In this document: positions 8,321 through 17,769 of the stretch, in pieces
Position numbering within the stretch: position 1 is the first letter of the stretch
Layout: the number at the start of each line of letters is the position of its first letter
Assembly: GCF_014171595.1 (NCBI RefSeq)
Contig: NZ_CP050451.1
Location: 3,534,001-3,598,000, forward strand
Length of the DNA stretch: 64,000 nt
Origin: Massilia sp. Se16.2.3
GTDB lineage: Bacteria; Pseudomonadota; Gammaproteobacteria; Burkholderiales; Burkholderiaceae_D
Direction of reading: 5' to 3'
Made by a program: the position numbers and the translations under genes
Notes under the pieces: model-generated
Databases searched by the model: none
Told to the model about the DNA's origin: nothing
Seen by the model: only the letters and a program-made list of their open reading frames with translations

Positions 8321-9854
8321 ATGGCCCACCGCCCGCCTTTCGTGATCCTGACCCGCCAGGGATTCGACGACCTGCTGTCCCGTCTCGCGCCAGCCGGGTC
8401 CGTGCTCTACCTGAACCCGGGGTGGCCAGCCTCGATGAGATCGCCGCGCTGCAGGCGGCCGGGGCGCGCGTCGAGCAACTCGACGCGGACCTGGCGCCGC
8501 CGCCCCTGCCGCCGCTGGCGGCATTGGACGAGCCGGCAGCGTGGATCGAACACGCGGCATCTTCCGATACGGCGTCCGATACGGCGTCCGGTACGGCGCC
8601 CGGTACGGCGTCCCGTACGGCGCCCACCACGGGATCGGCCCGGCCGTCCGCTGCGGCATCCACCGCGCTGCCTGATGCGCCCCCTTCCCCGGCTGCGGCA
8701 GCGTCACCGTCCACCTCATCCACGGCGCGCAGCACCCCTCCCCGCTACCTGCGCCTGGCGCGCTCGGCGCGCATGTTCGCCGGCCAGGCCCTGCGCCGCC
8801 TGCGCGATGCCAGCGGCCGCAACCTGATGGTGCTGCCCTACCTCGGCTTCGGCAACGGCCGGCGGGTGTGGATCAAGGGACGGGTGCTGGACGAGCACAG
8901 CTTCCGCGAACAGACGGACAGCGACAGCGGCTGGAGCAACCTGGTCGCCCTCTACCGGCGCCTGGAGGCCGACGAGGTGGCGAACGCACGGGTGCTGGTC
9001 CATCTCGGCGGGCAGACCGGGAAACCGTGACGGACGCCGGCGGCTATTTTTCCTTCGACCTGCGTTTGCCGGCGCCGCTCGCGGGCGGCATCCACACGGT
9101 GGAACTGGACCTGCCGGACGAGCGCCACCCGGACGGCAGTCCGGTGGCCGCCAGCGCCGAGGTGATGGTGCCGCAGGCCGGCGCGCGCTACGGCATCATC
9201 AGCGACATCGACGACACCGTGCTCTGGACCAATGTCACCAACAAGCTGAACATGGCACTGATGCTGGCGCGTTCGAATGCGCACACGCGCAAACCCTTCA
9301 AAGGGGTGGCCGCCTTCTATCGGGCCTTGCACGGCGGCGTGTCGGGAAGCGATGGCAATCCACTGTTCTACGTCTCGAGCAGCCCCTGGCACCTGTACGG
9401 TCCGCTACTCGACTTCCTGCGCCTGCAGGGCATCCCGGTGGGCCCGCTGCTGCTGCGCGAGCTGAACGTGCGCGACGTCCTGAAGCTCACCCAGCACGGC
9501 AGCCACAAGCTCGACAAGATCGAGCTGATCCTGAGCTTCTATCCGGACATGCAGTTCGTGCTGATCGGCGACAGCGGCGAGCAGGACCCCGAGATCTACG
9601 CCGAAGTCGTGCGCCGCCACCCGGAATCGGTGCGGATGATCTACATCCGCAACGTCAACCCGGATCCGGCGCGCATCGAGGCACTCGACCGCCTCATCGA
9701 CGAAGTCAGCACGACCGGCACCCAGCTGGTACTGGCGCCCGACAGCGTGTTTGCCGCCTCGCACGCCGCCGCCGAGGGCCTGATCAAGGTCGACCGCCTG
9801 CCTGCGGTGCGGTCGAGCAAGAAGGACGACGACGGCGTCCTTCCCGATCTCTGA
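8321..9854 (+). CDS. App1-type phosphatase domain protein (DUF2183; two frame breaks)
   Basis: About 511 residues when repaired. It starts at ATG 8321 (MAHRPPFVILTRQGF); the frame shifts at the G4 run 8419-8422 (one G missing), after which LDEIAALQAAGARVEQLD follows naturally, and near 9010-9013 (GGG needing one more G), giving ...HLGGADRETVTDAGGYF. The N-terminal third is poorly conserved and holds an Ala/Pro/Ser/Thr-rich linker with five 12-base repeats (8566-8625). The C-terminal part is the App1 catalytic domain: a beta domain, then SDIDDTVLW, the DxDxT motif of HAD-like phosphatases at about residue 295, the YVSSSPWHLY strand and the IGDSGEQDPEIY acidic motif. Yeast App1 is a phosphatidate phosphatase; bacterial substrates are not established. 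Confidence 0.83.
8566..8625 (+). repeat. Five 12-base tandem repeats inside the App1-type gene
   Basis: Five consecutive units of the type GATACGGCGTCC / GGTACGGCGCCC at 8566, 8578, 8590, 8602 and 8614 encode a four-residue repeat (DTAS, DTAS, GTAP, GTAS, RTAP). Twelve bases keep the frame, so unit number could vary between strains and change linker length without breaking the gene. Confidence 0.85.
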
Positions 9855-9872
9855 GCGCCTGGCCGTACCAGC

Positions 9873-11174
9873 TCAGGCCGAGGCGCGCGCCGCCTCCGGG
9901 CGTGACGGCGCGCGGCGCATCAGCATCAGGGCGATCAGGCTCAGCAGACAAGCCGCCGACAGGTAGTAGCCCACGTAGTTCAGGCCATACTTCGTCGCCA
10001 GCGAGGTCGCGACATACGGCGCCAGCGAGGCGCCGAGGATGCCGGCGAGGTTGAAGGTGAGCGACGAACCCGTGTAGCGCACTTCCGGTGGGAACAGTTC
10101 GGCCAGCAGCGTGCCGAGCGGGCCGTAGGTGAGCCCGGTCAGGCTCAGGCCGAGCACCATGAACAGCCCCACCAGCACGATGCTGCCGGAACCGAACAGC
10201 GGGCCATAGGCGAGGCCGAACAGGATGATCGCCACCGTCACCCCGATCATCGCCGCGCGGCGGCCGTAGCGGTCGGCGATCAGCGCCGAAGGCGGGATCA
10301 GGAGGCCGAAGAAGATCACGGAACCCAGCTGCATCAGCAGGAACTGCGTACGCGAGTAGCCGAGCGCGGTCGTGCCCCAGCTGAGCGCGAACACCGTCAT
10401 CAGGTAGAACACGACAAAGGTGGAGGTCGCCATGAGGGTGCCGAGGACCAGCGCGCGGCCATGCTGGCGCAGCACCGCCACCACCGGCACGCGCACGCGC
10501 TCGTTGCGCGCGATGACGGCCTGGAAGTCCGGCGTCTCGGTGATTTTCAAGCGTACGTACAGACCCACGCCCACCAGCAACGCGCTGGCCAGGAAAGGCA
10601 CGCGCCAGCCCCGGGCGAAGAACTGATCGTCCGACAGCGTCTGCGTCAGCAGCAGGAACACGCCGCCCGAGAGGAAGAAGCCGATCGGCGCGCCCAGCTG
10701 CGGGAACATGCCGTACCAGGCGCGCTTGCCCGGCGGTGCGTTCTCGGTGGCCAGCAGCACGGCGCCGCCCCACTCGCCGCCCAGGCCCAGGCCCTGGCCG
10801 AAGCGGCACAGCGCCAGCAACAATGCCGCCATCGTACCCAGGGTTTCATAGGTCGGCAGCAGGCCGATGACGATGGTCGAGATCCCCATGGTCAGGAGTG
10901 CGGCGACGAGCGTCGCCTTGCGGCCGATGCGGTCGCCGAAGTGGCCGAACAGGGCCGAGCCGATCGGACGGGCAAAGAAGGCAATCGCAAAGGTGGCGAA
11001 GGACTGCAGGGTGGCGGCGGCCGGGTCGGCGGCCGGGAAGAACAGCTTCGGAAACACCAGCACGGCAGCCGTGGCGTAGATGTAGAAGTCGAAGAATTCG
11101 ATGGTGGTGCCGATCAGGCTCGCGAAGAGGACGGTGCGGGCGCTGTTCGGATTGCTGCCTTTGGAAACCGTCAT
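9873..11174 (-). CDS. MHS family MFS transporter (metabolite:H+ symporter)
   Basis: 433-residue inner-membrane carrier with 12 predicted TM helices. The N-terminal IGTTIEFFDFYIYATAAVLVF and the loop GHFGDRIGRKATL between TM2 and TM3, together with RFGQGLGLGGEWGGA, are the classical signature of the metabolite:proton symporter branch (ProP, ShiA, KgtP, CitA). The final helices are followed by a short basic tail. Substrate unknown: the branch moves organic acids, betaines and shikimate. Its start overlaps the stop of the thioredoxin-like gene by four bases (ATGA), so the two are translationally coupled. The upstream partner is unusual for MHS carriers. Confidence 0.9.
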   Translation of the reverse strand: MTVSKGSNPNSARTVLFASLIGTTIEFFDFYIYATAAVLVFPKLFFPAADPAAATLQSFATFAIAFFARPIGSALFGHFGDRIGRKATLVAALLTMGISTIVIGLLPTYETLGTMAALLLALCRFGQGLGLGGEWGGAVLLATENAPPGKRAWYGMFPQLGAPIGFFLSGGVFLLLTQTLSDDQFFARGWRVPFLASALLVGVGLYVRLKITETPDFQAVIARNERVRVPVVAVLRQHGRALVLGTLMATSTFVVFYLMTVFALSWGTTALGYSRTQFLLMQLGSVIFFGLLIPPSALIADRYGRRAAMIGVTVAIILFGLAYGPLFGSGSIVLVGLFMVLGLSLTGLTYGPLGTLLAELFPPEVRYTGSSLTFNLAGILGASLAPYVATSLATKYGLNYVGYYLSAACLLSLIALMLMRRAPSRPEAARASA

Positions 11175-11503
11175 GCTCCAGTCCCTTCATCGTTGGCGGC
11201 CTGCGCCAGGGCCGCGCGCACTTCCTCGGCATCGTCTGGGCGGGTGACGCGCGCCACCTCGACGCCGTCCTTGAGCACCACCACCGTGGGCCAGAGCTTG
11301 ATGCGGAACGAGCGTCCCAGCGGGCGGCCAGGGCCGTCCTCCACCTTCAGGTGCCGGGCGGCGGGAAAGTCCTTCAGCGCACGCGCGATCAGCGGCTCGC
11401 CGGCGCGGCAATAGCCGCACCAGTTGGTACCGAAGTCGAGGGCGACGAGGCCCGGCAGCGCGTCGACGGCGCTGCGTTCGGGCTGGGCGGTTTCGTAGGT
11501 CAT
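11171..11503 (-). CDS. Thioredoxin-like protein
   Basis: 110-residue cytoplasmic thioredoxin-fold protein without signal peptide. The active site is WCGYC (residues about 28-32) preceded by the usual hydrophobic strand LVALDFGTN, and the cis-proline strand is RIKLWPTVVVLKDG. A clear GAGGAG ribosome-binding site lies 6 bases before the ATG at 11503. WCGYC differs from WCGPC of classical thioredoxin, which normally raises reactivity toward non-standard partners. First gene of a two-gene operon with the MHS carrier. The physiological substrate is not evident. Confidence 0.87.
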   Translation of the reverse strand: MTYETAQPERSAVDALPGLVALDFGTNWCGYCRAGEPLIARALKDFPAARHLKVEDGPGRPLGRSFRIKLWPTVVVLKDGVEVARVTRPDDAEEVRAALAQAANDEGTGA

Positions 11504-11603
11504 TGCTAGCTCCTCAATAGTGCCAATAGGTCAAGCCTACCTGAAACACCGTCGAGGAGCCAGCACCTTATTGCGCTATCTCAATGCGCACCAGCGCCGC
11601 CAT

Positions 11604-14600
11604 TCAATGCGCATGGCCGCCCTCCTCCGCGCAATGCGCCGGCTGCTCGCGGCACAGCCTTTCCCGGGCCTCCAGTGCCGGGCGCCGCGCGGCCATCTGC
11701 GCCGGGGTGCGCGCCGGCGCCAGGATCTCGTCCTGGGTGAAGACGCGCCCGTTCTTGATCACCAGGCGCACATCGGCGGCGGCGCGCAAGTCCGTCAAGG
11801 GGTCGCCGCGCACGGCGATCAGGTCGGCCAGCTTGCCCTTCTCGACCGTGCCGAGGTCCTTGTCGACGAAGGCCATGCGCGCCGCGTCGCGCGTCACCGA
11901 ATACAGCGCCGCCAGGTTGCCCTGCACCGGGGCCGCGCCGCGCATGTTCAGGTGCAGCGAAATGCCCGGCACCACCAGCGGCGAATCGGTGCCGTTGGCC
12001 ACCAGCGCGCCCGCCGCCTTGACCTTTGCCTGCTGGGTGGCGTCGTTGACGATGGCGGCCAGTTGGGTGGCGGTCGGCGGCTGCGCCGTTTGCAGTCCGG
12101 TGACGAAATTCGGCGGCACCGGGATGAAGCGCGGGTCCGTCACGATGCCGGGGTCGAGCCCTGCCGGGGCGCTGGCGGAGAACAGCGTATCGATCAGGTG
12201 GAAGTTGCCCTTGCCGTAGACATCGGCCGCATCCTGGTAGGTGATCGCACGCGCGAACGACTTCGACCAGCCATAGCCCATGCGCTGGGTGGCCGACAGG
12301 TGGGTGGTGCCGGCAAGGCCGGTGGCCGCGCCCGGCTGCACCATGTGGGTCCCGCTCGGCACGCCGAGGTCGAGCGCGCCCTGGGCGATGCGTTCCATGA
12401 TCGGAATCGGCGCGCGCACATAGCTCTTCAGGAAGTCCGCGTCCATGCGCTTGGCCTTGTCGATCTCGATCTGGGCGATCTGGGGCGTGCGCAGGGTGCG
12501 GGCAAAGCTGTAGAACAGGCGGTTGCCTTCCCACAGCGGCGGCGAGATGAAGAGGCGCGGCCCGATCAGGTTGCCCGCTTCCAGGGCCTCGCGCATTTCC
12601 ACGCTCTGGTGCAGCGGGCCGGCCACCGACTGCGCGGTCGTGATGCCGTAGGACAGCATCAGCTGGGCGATCTGGCCGAACTGGCCGCCCTGGTACAGGG
12701 TCAGCGGGTGCAGGTGGGTTTCGACCAGGCCCGGCATGACGGTCAGGCCGCCCGCGTCGACGACGCGCGTCGCGCTGCCGTGGTCCGCATGCGGTGCCAC
12801 CGAAACGATCCGGTTGCCCTCGACCACGATATCCACGTCGCGCCGCAGCGCCGTGCCGACGCCGTCCCACAGCGCGCCGGCATGGATCAGGGTGCGGCCT
12901 TCGGGCACGGCCTGGCGCCAGCTCAGCTCGACCGGTACATCGCGCGTGCCGCTGCCGTCGGCGCGCACGGTGCGCACGCGCTCGGCCGACTTGTAGAGGA
13001 TGGTCTGGGAGTCGCCGCCCCAGGCCGGCAGGTCGGCCGGGTCGTCCGTGACCTGCCGCGCCGGGCCGGTGGGGGCGCCGTCCGGACCGAGGGGCATCAC
13101 GTGCAGGCGCGAATCCATGATGAAGGCGACCTTGCTGCCGTCCGGCGCAAGCGCCGCCGCGCCTTCGTCGCGCTCGGAGATCTGGCGCGGTGCCGCGGCG
13201 ACCGGGTAGAAGACCGCCGTGCGGGTGGCCAGGTCGATCACGCGCAGCTTGTTATAGCCCTCGCGGAAGCGGTTGTTGATGCGCTCGTTGTCGACCAGGA
13301 GGATGCGCTGGCCGTCGGGCGTCCATTGCGGCGTGCTGACCTGGGTGCTGTTCGAGGCGATGATGACTTCCGATGTGCCCGTCGCGCGGTTCCAGATCTC
13401 GAGCTGGCCCGACAGGCTGGTGTAGGCGATGCGCGTGCCGTCCGGCGACAGCTTGGGTGTGACCAGCGAACGCCCGGGAATCGCCGCCAGCCGGGTGCGC
13501 GCGCCAGTCGCGAGCGTCACCTGGTCGATGGCCAGCTGCCCCGCATTGCCGCGCTCGGAGGAAAAGTACACGGCGCTGCCGTCACTCGTCCATTGCGGGT
13601 TGGCGTCGCGGTCCGGGTCGTTCGTGAGCCGCACGGGATCCTCGCCGATGCGCATGGTCCAGACGTCGTTCAGGGCGACGAAGGCGATGCTGCGCCCATC
13701 CGGCGACAGGACCGGGGCGCTGATCCCGCGCACCGGCCGCGTCCTGAAGTTGTCGAACTGGCGGTCTTTCTTCCTGGCAAAGGTCGGGCGGCGTAGCTTC
13801 AGCTCGGCCGTGAAGCCGATGTCGCGCAGGTCCCCGCCCGCGACCGCGCGGGTGCGGATCTTGCCGTCGGCCGTGTAGAGGAAGCGCCCGTCGGCCTGGA
13901 AGCGCACCGGGAAGGGAAAGATGTCCTCGTCGTTCGTTACCTGCGTGGTACCGACGACCAGCTGGCGCGCCGCGTTCTGGTAGACCAGTGCGCTGCCGTC
14001 GGGCAGCCAGGCCGGCGCCGTGCCGGGTGCCACGACGGCCGGCGCGCCGCCTGCGAGCGGCGCCGTCATGACGTTCGTACCGTCGACATAGGCCAGGGTC
14101 GTGCCGTCGGGCGACACGACCGGGTTGCTCTCGGCCCCGGGTCCGGTCGTCACCGGGTCGGCGCCCCGCCCAGGTCCAGGCGCCAGATCTTGTACTGGCC
14201 ATCCATGCCGCGGTCGGACGAAAACACCAGGCCGCTGCCGTCGGGCAGCCAGGCCGGTTCGCGGTCGTCAAAGGGTCCGCTCGTCAGTTCGCGCGCGCCG
14301 CTGCCATCGGGGCGGATCGTCCAGATATGGAAGTTTCCTTCCGGCGCATAGTTCTGGAAGGCGATGCTGCGTCCGTCGGGCGACCACACCGGCGCTGTCG
14401 GCTCGAGGCGGTAGTCGGTAATGCGCACGGCGCGCCCGCCGGCGGACGGCATGATCCACAAGGCCCCCGGGCGGAGAACACGATGCGTTTGCCGTCGGGC
14501 GAGGGAGCGGCGGCCATGTTGGTGCCTTCGCGCAGCTCGACGGTGAAGACGCGCGTCGGGCCACGCAGGTCGTTGAGCTGGTCGACGCCGCCCTGCCACT

Positions 14601-14691
14601 GGCAGGCGCCGAGCAGGGCCGCGCCGATGGCGGCAGCCAGGATGCTGCGGACGAGCGGTCGGGTGGGCTGGATGTACTTGCAGGTCTTCAT
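11604..14691 (-). CDS. Amidohydrolase with N-terminal TolB-like propeller, lipoprotein (two frame breaks)
   Basis: Large exported enzyme, about 1,030 residues when repaired. The ATG at 14691 starts a lipoprotein signal (MKTCKYIQ...) with lipobox LLGAC. Residues about 40-560 are repeated WD40-like/TolB blades, recognisable by recurring SPDG.....F and DG..LVY elements. The C-terminal 450 residues are a metal-dependent amidohydrolase with VETHLHPL (the HxH ligand pair, near residue 658) and GTDSPLVVPG (the Asp ligand region). Frame breaks: the C5 run 14464-14468 and the C4 run 14164-14167, each lacking one base; repair joins FSARGALWIMP and LGGGADPVTTG. Propeller-amidohydrolase fusions are common in Oxalobacteraceae and probably act on peptides or cyclic amides in the periplasm; the substrate is unproven. 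Confidence 0.88.
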
Positions 14692-14975
14692 GTCGTGCCT
14701 CCGGATGGATTGCCGAAATGCACCGAAACGGTGCGTGTTGACCTGCCCATCATGGAAGCCGTGCCTGACGAATTGCTGACTGTTGAGTCCGCTTAGAAAC
14801 AGCCGGGCCGGGTTCGAACGATTTCCTGCGCTGTCTCAAGCTCAGCCGCTGATCCGTGGGAACTTTCTTGCTGTCCGGCTGCAAAAAAAGAAATGCCGAG
14901 CAAGGTGAAATGCTTAACGGACGCATCCTTCTCCGGATGGCATATTTGTTTCAAACTCGTCAATAGGAGGACACC

Positions 14976-15155
14976 ATGTCTGACAATCTGCAAAAAGCCG
15001 GCGCCCAGGACCGCAGCCGCATCAACGTGCACGAGGAATGGGAAGTGCGCCACTGGACCGAAGCGCTGGGCGTGTCGCGCGAAGAACTCGAGCGCGCCGT
15101 CGCCGCCGTCGGACCGGCCGTGAGCGCCGTGCGCGAACACCTCAAGCGTCGCTGA
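14976..15155 (+). CDS. DUF3606 domain protein
   Basis: Complete 59-residue protein, ATG 14976 to TGA 15155, with AGGAGG 6 bases upstream. Sequence MSDNLQKAGAQDRSRINVHE begins with the family's typical short N-terminus and continues with HEEWEVRHWTEALGVS and a C-terminal helix ending LKRR. DUF3606 proteins are short, basic or amphipathic helical proteins of Burkholderiales and rhizobia, often stress-induced; the molecular role is unknown. It stands alone, upstream of the MscS gene on the same strand with about 300 bases between them. Confidence 0.88.
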   Translation: MSDNLQKAGAQDRSRINVHEEWEVRHWTEALGVSREELERAVAAVGPAVSAVREHLKRR

Positions 15156-15451
15156 TCCGCCTTCCTTGTCGTCGTACCCCGGGCCGGATACCGCGTGTCC
15201 AGCCCGGGCGCCGATCTTGCGGCCGGGCCTCCGGCACCGCCTGGCAGCCCGCTTCGCCCGTCGCCCTCACCGGCGTCGTGACCCGGCCCTTCGGCCAGCC
15301 CGTCAGGCAGCCCTGGCGATCACCTCCGGCCCCACCGGGGACATCCGTGCGCCCTTGCGCGCCTTCGTGCGCGCCCCCGCGCGCCTTCGTGCGCGCCCGC
15401 ACGCCTTCGTGCGTGCCCCGCACGCACTCATCCCTATACAAGGAGCCCAAT
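15156..15451 (+). other. Intergenic stretch with imperfect direct repeats
   Basis: About 296 bases between the DUF3606 stop and the MscS start. No gene is supported. The notable content is three near-copies of GCCTTCGTGCGCGCCC beginning at 15361, 15383 and 15403 (spacing 22 and 20 bases), very rich in CG dinucleotides. They would lie in the untranslated leader of the channel mRNA. Confidence 0.6.
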
Positions 15452-16600
15452 GTGGATATCCGCGGCTATATTGCATCCCTGAACATTACCCTGCCGAACG
15501 CGCTGTTCGCCCTTGCGCTTGCCGTCGTCAGCTTCCTCGTCATCCACGGCGCCCTGGCCCTGTTCCGGCGCCGGCTCGACCAGCTCAGCGACGAGTGGGC
15601 GCACCGTCCTGTCGCCGAAATTCTGCGCAGAACCCTGGCGCGCACCAGCAACCTGGTGGTGTTCGCCACCAGCATCCTGATCGGCCTGTCGGCGCTCGAC
15701 CTTCCCCCACCCTGGAACGCGCGCGTCAGCCACCTGTGGTTCGTTACCGTCGGCCTGCAGCTGGCCATCTACCTGCACAGTGCCATCAAGGTCACGGCCA
15801 AGCGCTATTTCCTGACCCACGACCGCGGCCACGGCGGCGTCGACGCCCAGGTGACGGTCGCGCACACCCTGATCATCTGGGTGCTGCAGACGAGCGTGTG
15901 GGTCATCTTCGCGCTGGCGCTGCTGGCGAACCTGGGCGTGAACATCACGACCTTTGTCGCCAGCCTCGGCATTGGCGGTATCGCCATCGCACTGGCCGTG
16001 CAGAACGTGCTGGGCGACCTGTTCGCCTCGCTCTCGATCGCGCTCGACAAGCCCTTCGAGGTGGGCGACTTCATCGCCATGGGCGACATCTCGGGTACCG
16101 TGGAAAAGGTGGGGCTGAAGACGACGCGCATCCGCGCCCAGAGCGGCGAGCAGATCGTGATCTCGAACGCCGAACTGTTGAAGAACACGGTGGCGAACTA
16201 CAAGCGCATGGTCACCCGGCGCATCGTCTACAACCTGCGCGCCCACCCGGACACGCCGCCGGCGGCAGCCTCGCGCGTCCCGACGGCGATCGCGGGTATC
16301 ATCGGCAAGCACGAAAAGGTGCGCTTCGACCGCGCCCACCTGTCCAAGTACACCCAGGACTATATCGAGTACGAAATCGTCTACACGATGCTCGACGCCG
16401 ACTACGACCTGTTCATGAATACCCAGCAGGCGATCATCCTGGCGTCGATGCAGATGTTTGCCGACCTCGGCATCTCGACCGCGCCGCGTGCCCAGCAGCT
16501 CCTGCTGCAGGAAGCGGCCGAGCCGGGTGCGGCGGAGTTGCCGAACGACCCGCGGGCGCGCCACCCCGCGGCCTTGCGCAGCCTGCCGAAAGGCGCCTGA
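15452..16600 (+). CDS. Mechanosensitive ion channel (MscS family)
   Basis: 382-residue inner-membrane channel that releases solutes on hypo-osmotic shock. The start is GTG 15452, 7 bases after AAGGAG; no in-frame ATG is near. Four hydrophobic segments precede the pore helix and beta domain: TTFVASLGIGGIAIALAVQ is the Gly/Ala-packed pore helix, NVLGDLFASLSIALDKPF and VGDFI mark the MscS beta domain, followed by the alpha/beta cage (KTTRIRAQSGEQIVISNAEL). The C-terminal 35 residues are Ala/Pro-rich extra sequence. An inverted repeat GGCGCC-TGA-GGCGCC spans the stop codon. The SDR gene follows after 52 bases and may be co-transcribed. Confidence 0.92.
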   Translation: MDIRGYIASLNITLPNALFALALAVVSFLVIHGALALFRRRLDQLSDEWAHRPVAEILRRTLARTSNLVVFATSILIGLSALDLPPPWNARVSHLWFVTVGLQLAIYLHSAIKVTAKRYFLTHDRGHGGVDAQVTVAHTLIIWVLQTSVWVIFALALLANLGVNITTFVASLGIGGIAIALAVQNVLGDLFASLSIALDKPFEVGDFIAMGDISGTVEKVGLKTTRIRAQSGEQIVISNAELLKNTVANYKRMVTRRIVYNLRAHPDTPPAAASRVPTAIAGIIGKHEKVRFDRAHLSKYTQDYIEYEIVYTMLDADYDLFMNTQQAIILASMQMFADLGISTAPRAQQLLLQEAAEPGAAELPNDPRARHPAALRSLPKGA

Positions 16601-16652
16601 GGCGCCAGGCGGCGGCTGCTTTTCCAGACACGCTATCGACAGGAGAATCTGC

Positions 16653-17492
16653 ATGAACCAGCCACCGCAACAGCAACAGCCACCCGGTACCGAGTCCCAG
16701 CTCACACCCGCCGCCGACCACGGCGAAACCAGCTACGAAGGCTCGGGCAAGCTCACCGGCAAGGCCACCGTCATCACCGGCGGCGACAGCGGCATCGGCC
16801 GCGCCGTCGCACTGGCATTCGCGCGGGAGGGGGCCGATGTCCTGATCGCCTACCTGAACGAGCATGAGGACGCGCAGGAGACGGCGCGCCTGGTGGAAGC
16901 GGCCGGCCGCCGGGCCGTGCTGATGCCGGGCGACCTGGCCGAGCCGGCACACTGCCGCGCGATCGTCCAGCGCGCCGTGCAGGAATTCGGGCGCATCGAC
17001 GTGCTGGTGAACAATGCCGCCTTCCAGATGACCCACGATTCGATCGAGGAGATTCCCGATGAGGAATGGGACTACACCTTCAAGGTGAACATCACCGCCA
17101 TGTTCCACATCTGCAAGGCCGCGGTGAAGCACATGCCGGCGGGCTCCTCGATCATCAACACCACCTCGATCAATTCCGACAACCCGAAGCCGACGCTGCT
17201 GGCCTACGCTGCTACCAAGGGCGCGATCGCCAACTTCACGGCCGGGTTGGCGCAGCTGCTGGCCGAAAAAGGCATCCGGGTGAACTCGGTGGCGCCTGGG
17301 CCGATCTGGACGCCGCTGATCCCGGCAACGATGCCACCCGACCAGGTGGAAAGTTTCGGCCAGCAGGTGCCGATGAAGCGCCCTGGCCAGCCGGCGGAAG
17401 TCGCGCCCGTGTACGTGCTGCTGGCGTCGAACCAGGCCAGCTATATTTCCGGTGCGCGCATCGCGGTGACCGGGGGCACGCCGATTCTGTAG
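16653..17492 (+). CDS. SDR family oxidoreductase (YghA-like)
   Basis: 279-residue NAD(P)-dependent short-chain dehydrogenase. A disordered Gln/Pro-rich N-terminus (about 35 residues, typical of the YghA/YhdF group) leads into the Rossmann motif TGGDSGIG at residues 42-49, then NNAAF, the Ser-bearing INTTSINS strand, and the catalytic YAATK (Tyr about 185, Lys about 189). ATG 16653 is preceded by AGGAGA. Members of this group reduce aldehydes and ketones and are often induced by general stress; the substrate here is unknown. Co-orientation with the MscS gene suggests a shared stress-related transcript, which is inference. Confidence 0.9.
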   Translation: MNQPPQQQQPPGTESQLTPAADHGETSYEGSGKLTGKATVITGGDSGIGRAVALAFAREGADVLIAYLNEHEDAQETARLVEAAGRRAVLMPGDLAEPAHCRAIVQRAVQEFGRIDVLVNNAAFQMTHDSIEEIPDEEWDYTFKVNITAMFHICKAAVKHMPAGSSIINTTSINSDNPKPTLLAYAATKGAIANFTAGLAQLLAEKGIRVNSVAPGPIWTPLIPATMPPDQVESFGQQVPMKRPGQPAEVAPVYVLLASNQASYISGARIAVTGGTPIL

Positions 17493-17540
17493 CGCGGGTT
17501 CGTCGTGCGCAGCAGCGCGTTCGCCGGCGCCGCGCGCGCC

Positions 17541-17569
17541 GTAGGGTGGCGTCCTGACTCCACGCGGTA
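17541..17569. repeat. Degenerate REP-like element
   Basis: Begins GTAGGGTGG and ends CCACGCGGT, matching both ends of the perfect palindromic element 130 bases downstream, but with a divergent centre. Probably a decayed copy of the same repetitive extragenic palindrome. Confidence 0.55.
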
Positions 17570-17652
17570 GTACGCATCCGATGCGCACCGCGAAACTGAC
17601 CCGGGTGCTCGCGATTCGAGGGCGTGAACAGCTTTGCGGCGCCTGGCGGTAC

Positions 17653-17725
17653 GACCGCGTGGGCTCGAGAGCCCACCCTACGCCCCCCTGCGATTGGTAG
17701 GGTGGGCTCTCGAGCCCACGCGGTC
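17653..17725. repeat. REP-like inverted pair, 29-base perfect arms
   Basis: The arm at 17653-17681 is the exact reverse complement of the arm at 17697-17725, separated by 15 bases. Each arm is itself a short palindrome built on GTGGGCTC/GAGCCCAC and ends CCCTAC. Related single copies occur at 17541, 18849, 44352 and 44431. The head-to-head pair between convergent genes, with no T-run after it, is the arrangement of bacterial REP/BIME elements rather than of a rho-independent terminator. No REP-associated tyrosine transposase gene is in the window. Confidence 0.85.
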
Positions 17726-17769
17726 CAGCCATCGCGCATGGCGCACTCACGCTCGGGCACCCATGGCGC

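Noticed and set aside
15361-15418. Direct repeats as a CRISPR array
   Set aside because: Units of 16 bases with 4-6 base gaps are too short and too close, and no cas gene is present.
17653-17725. 29-base inverted pair as a terminator or attachment site
   Set aside because: No U-run on either side, no integrase, and similar elements elsewhere in the window indicate a repeat family.
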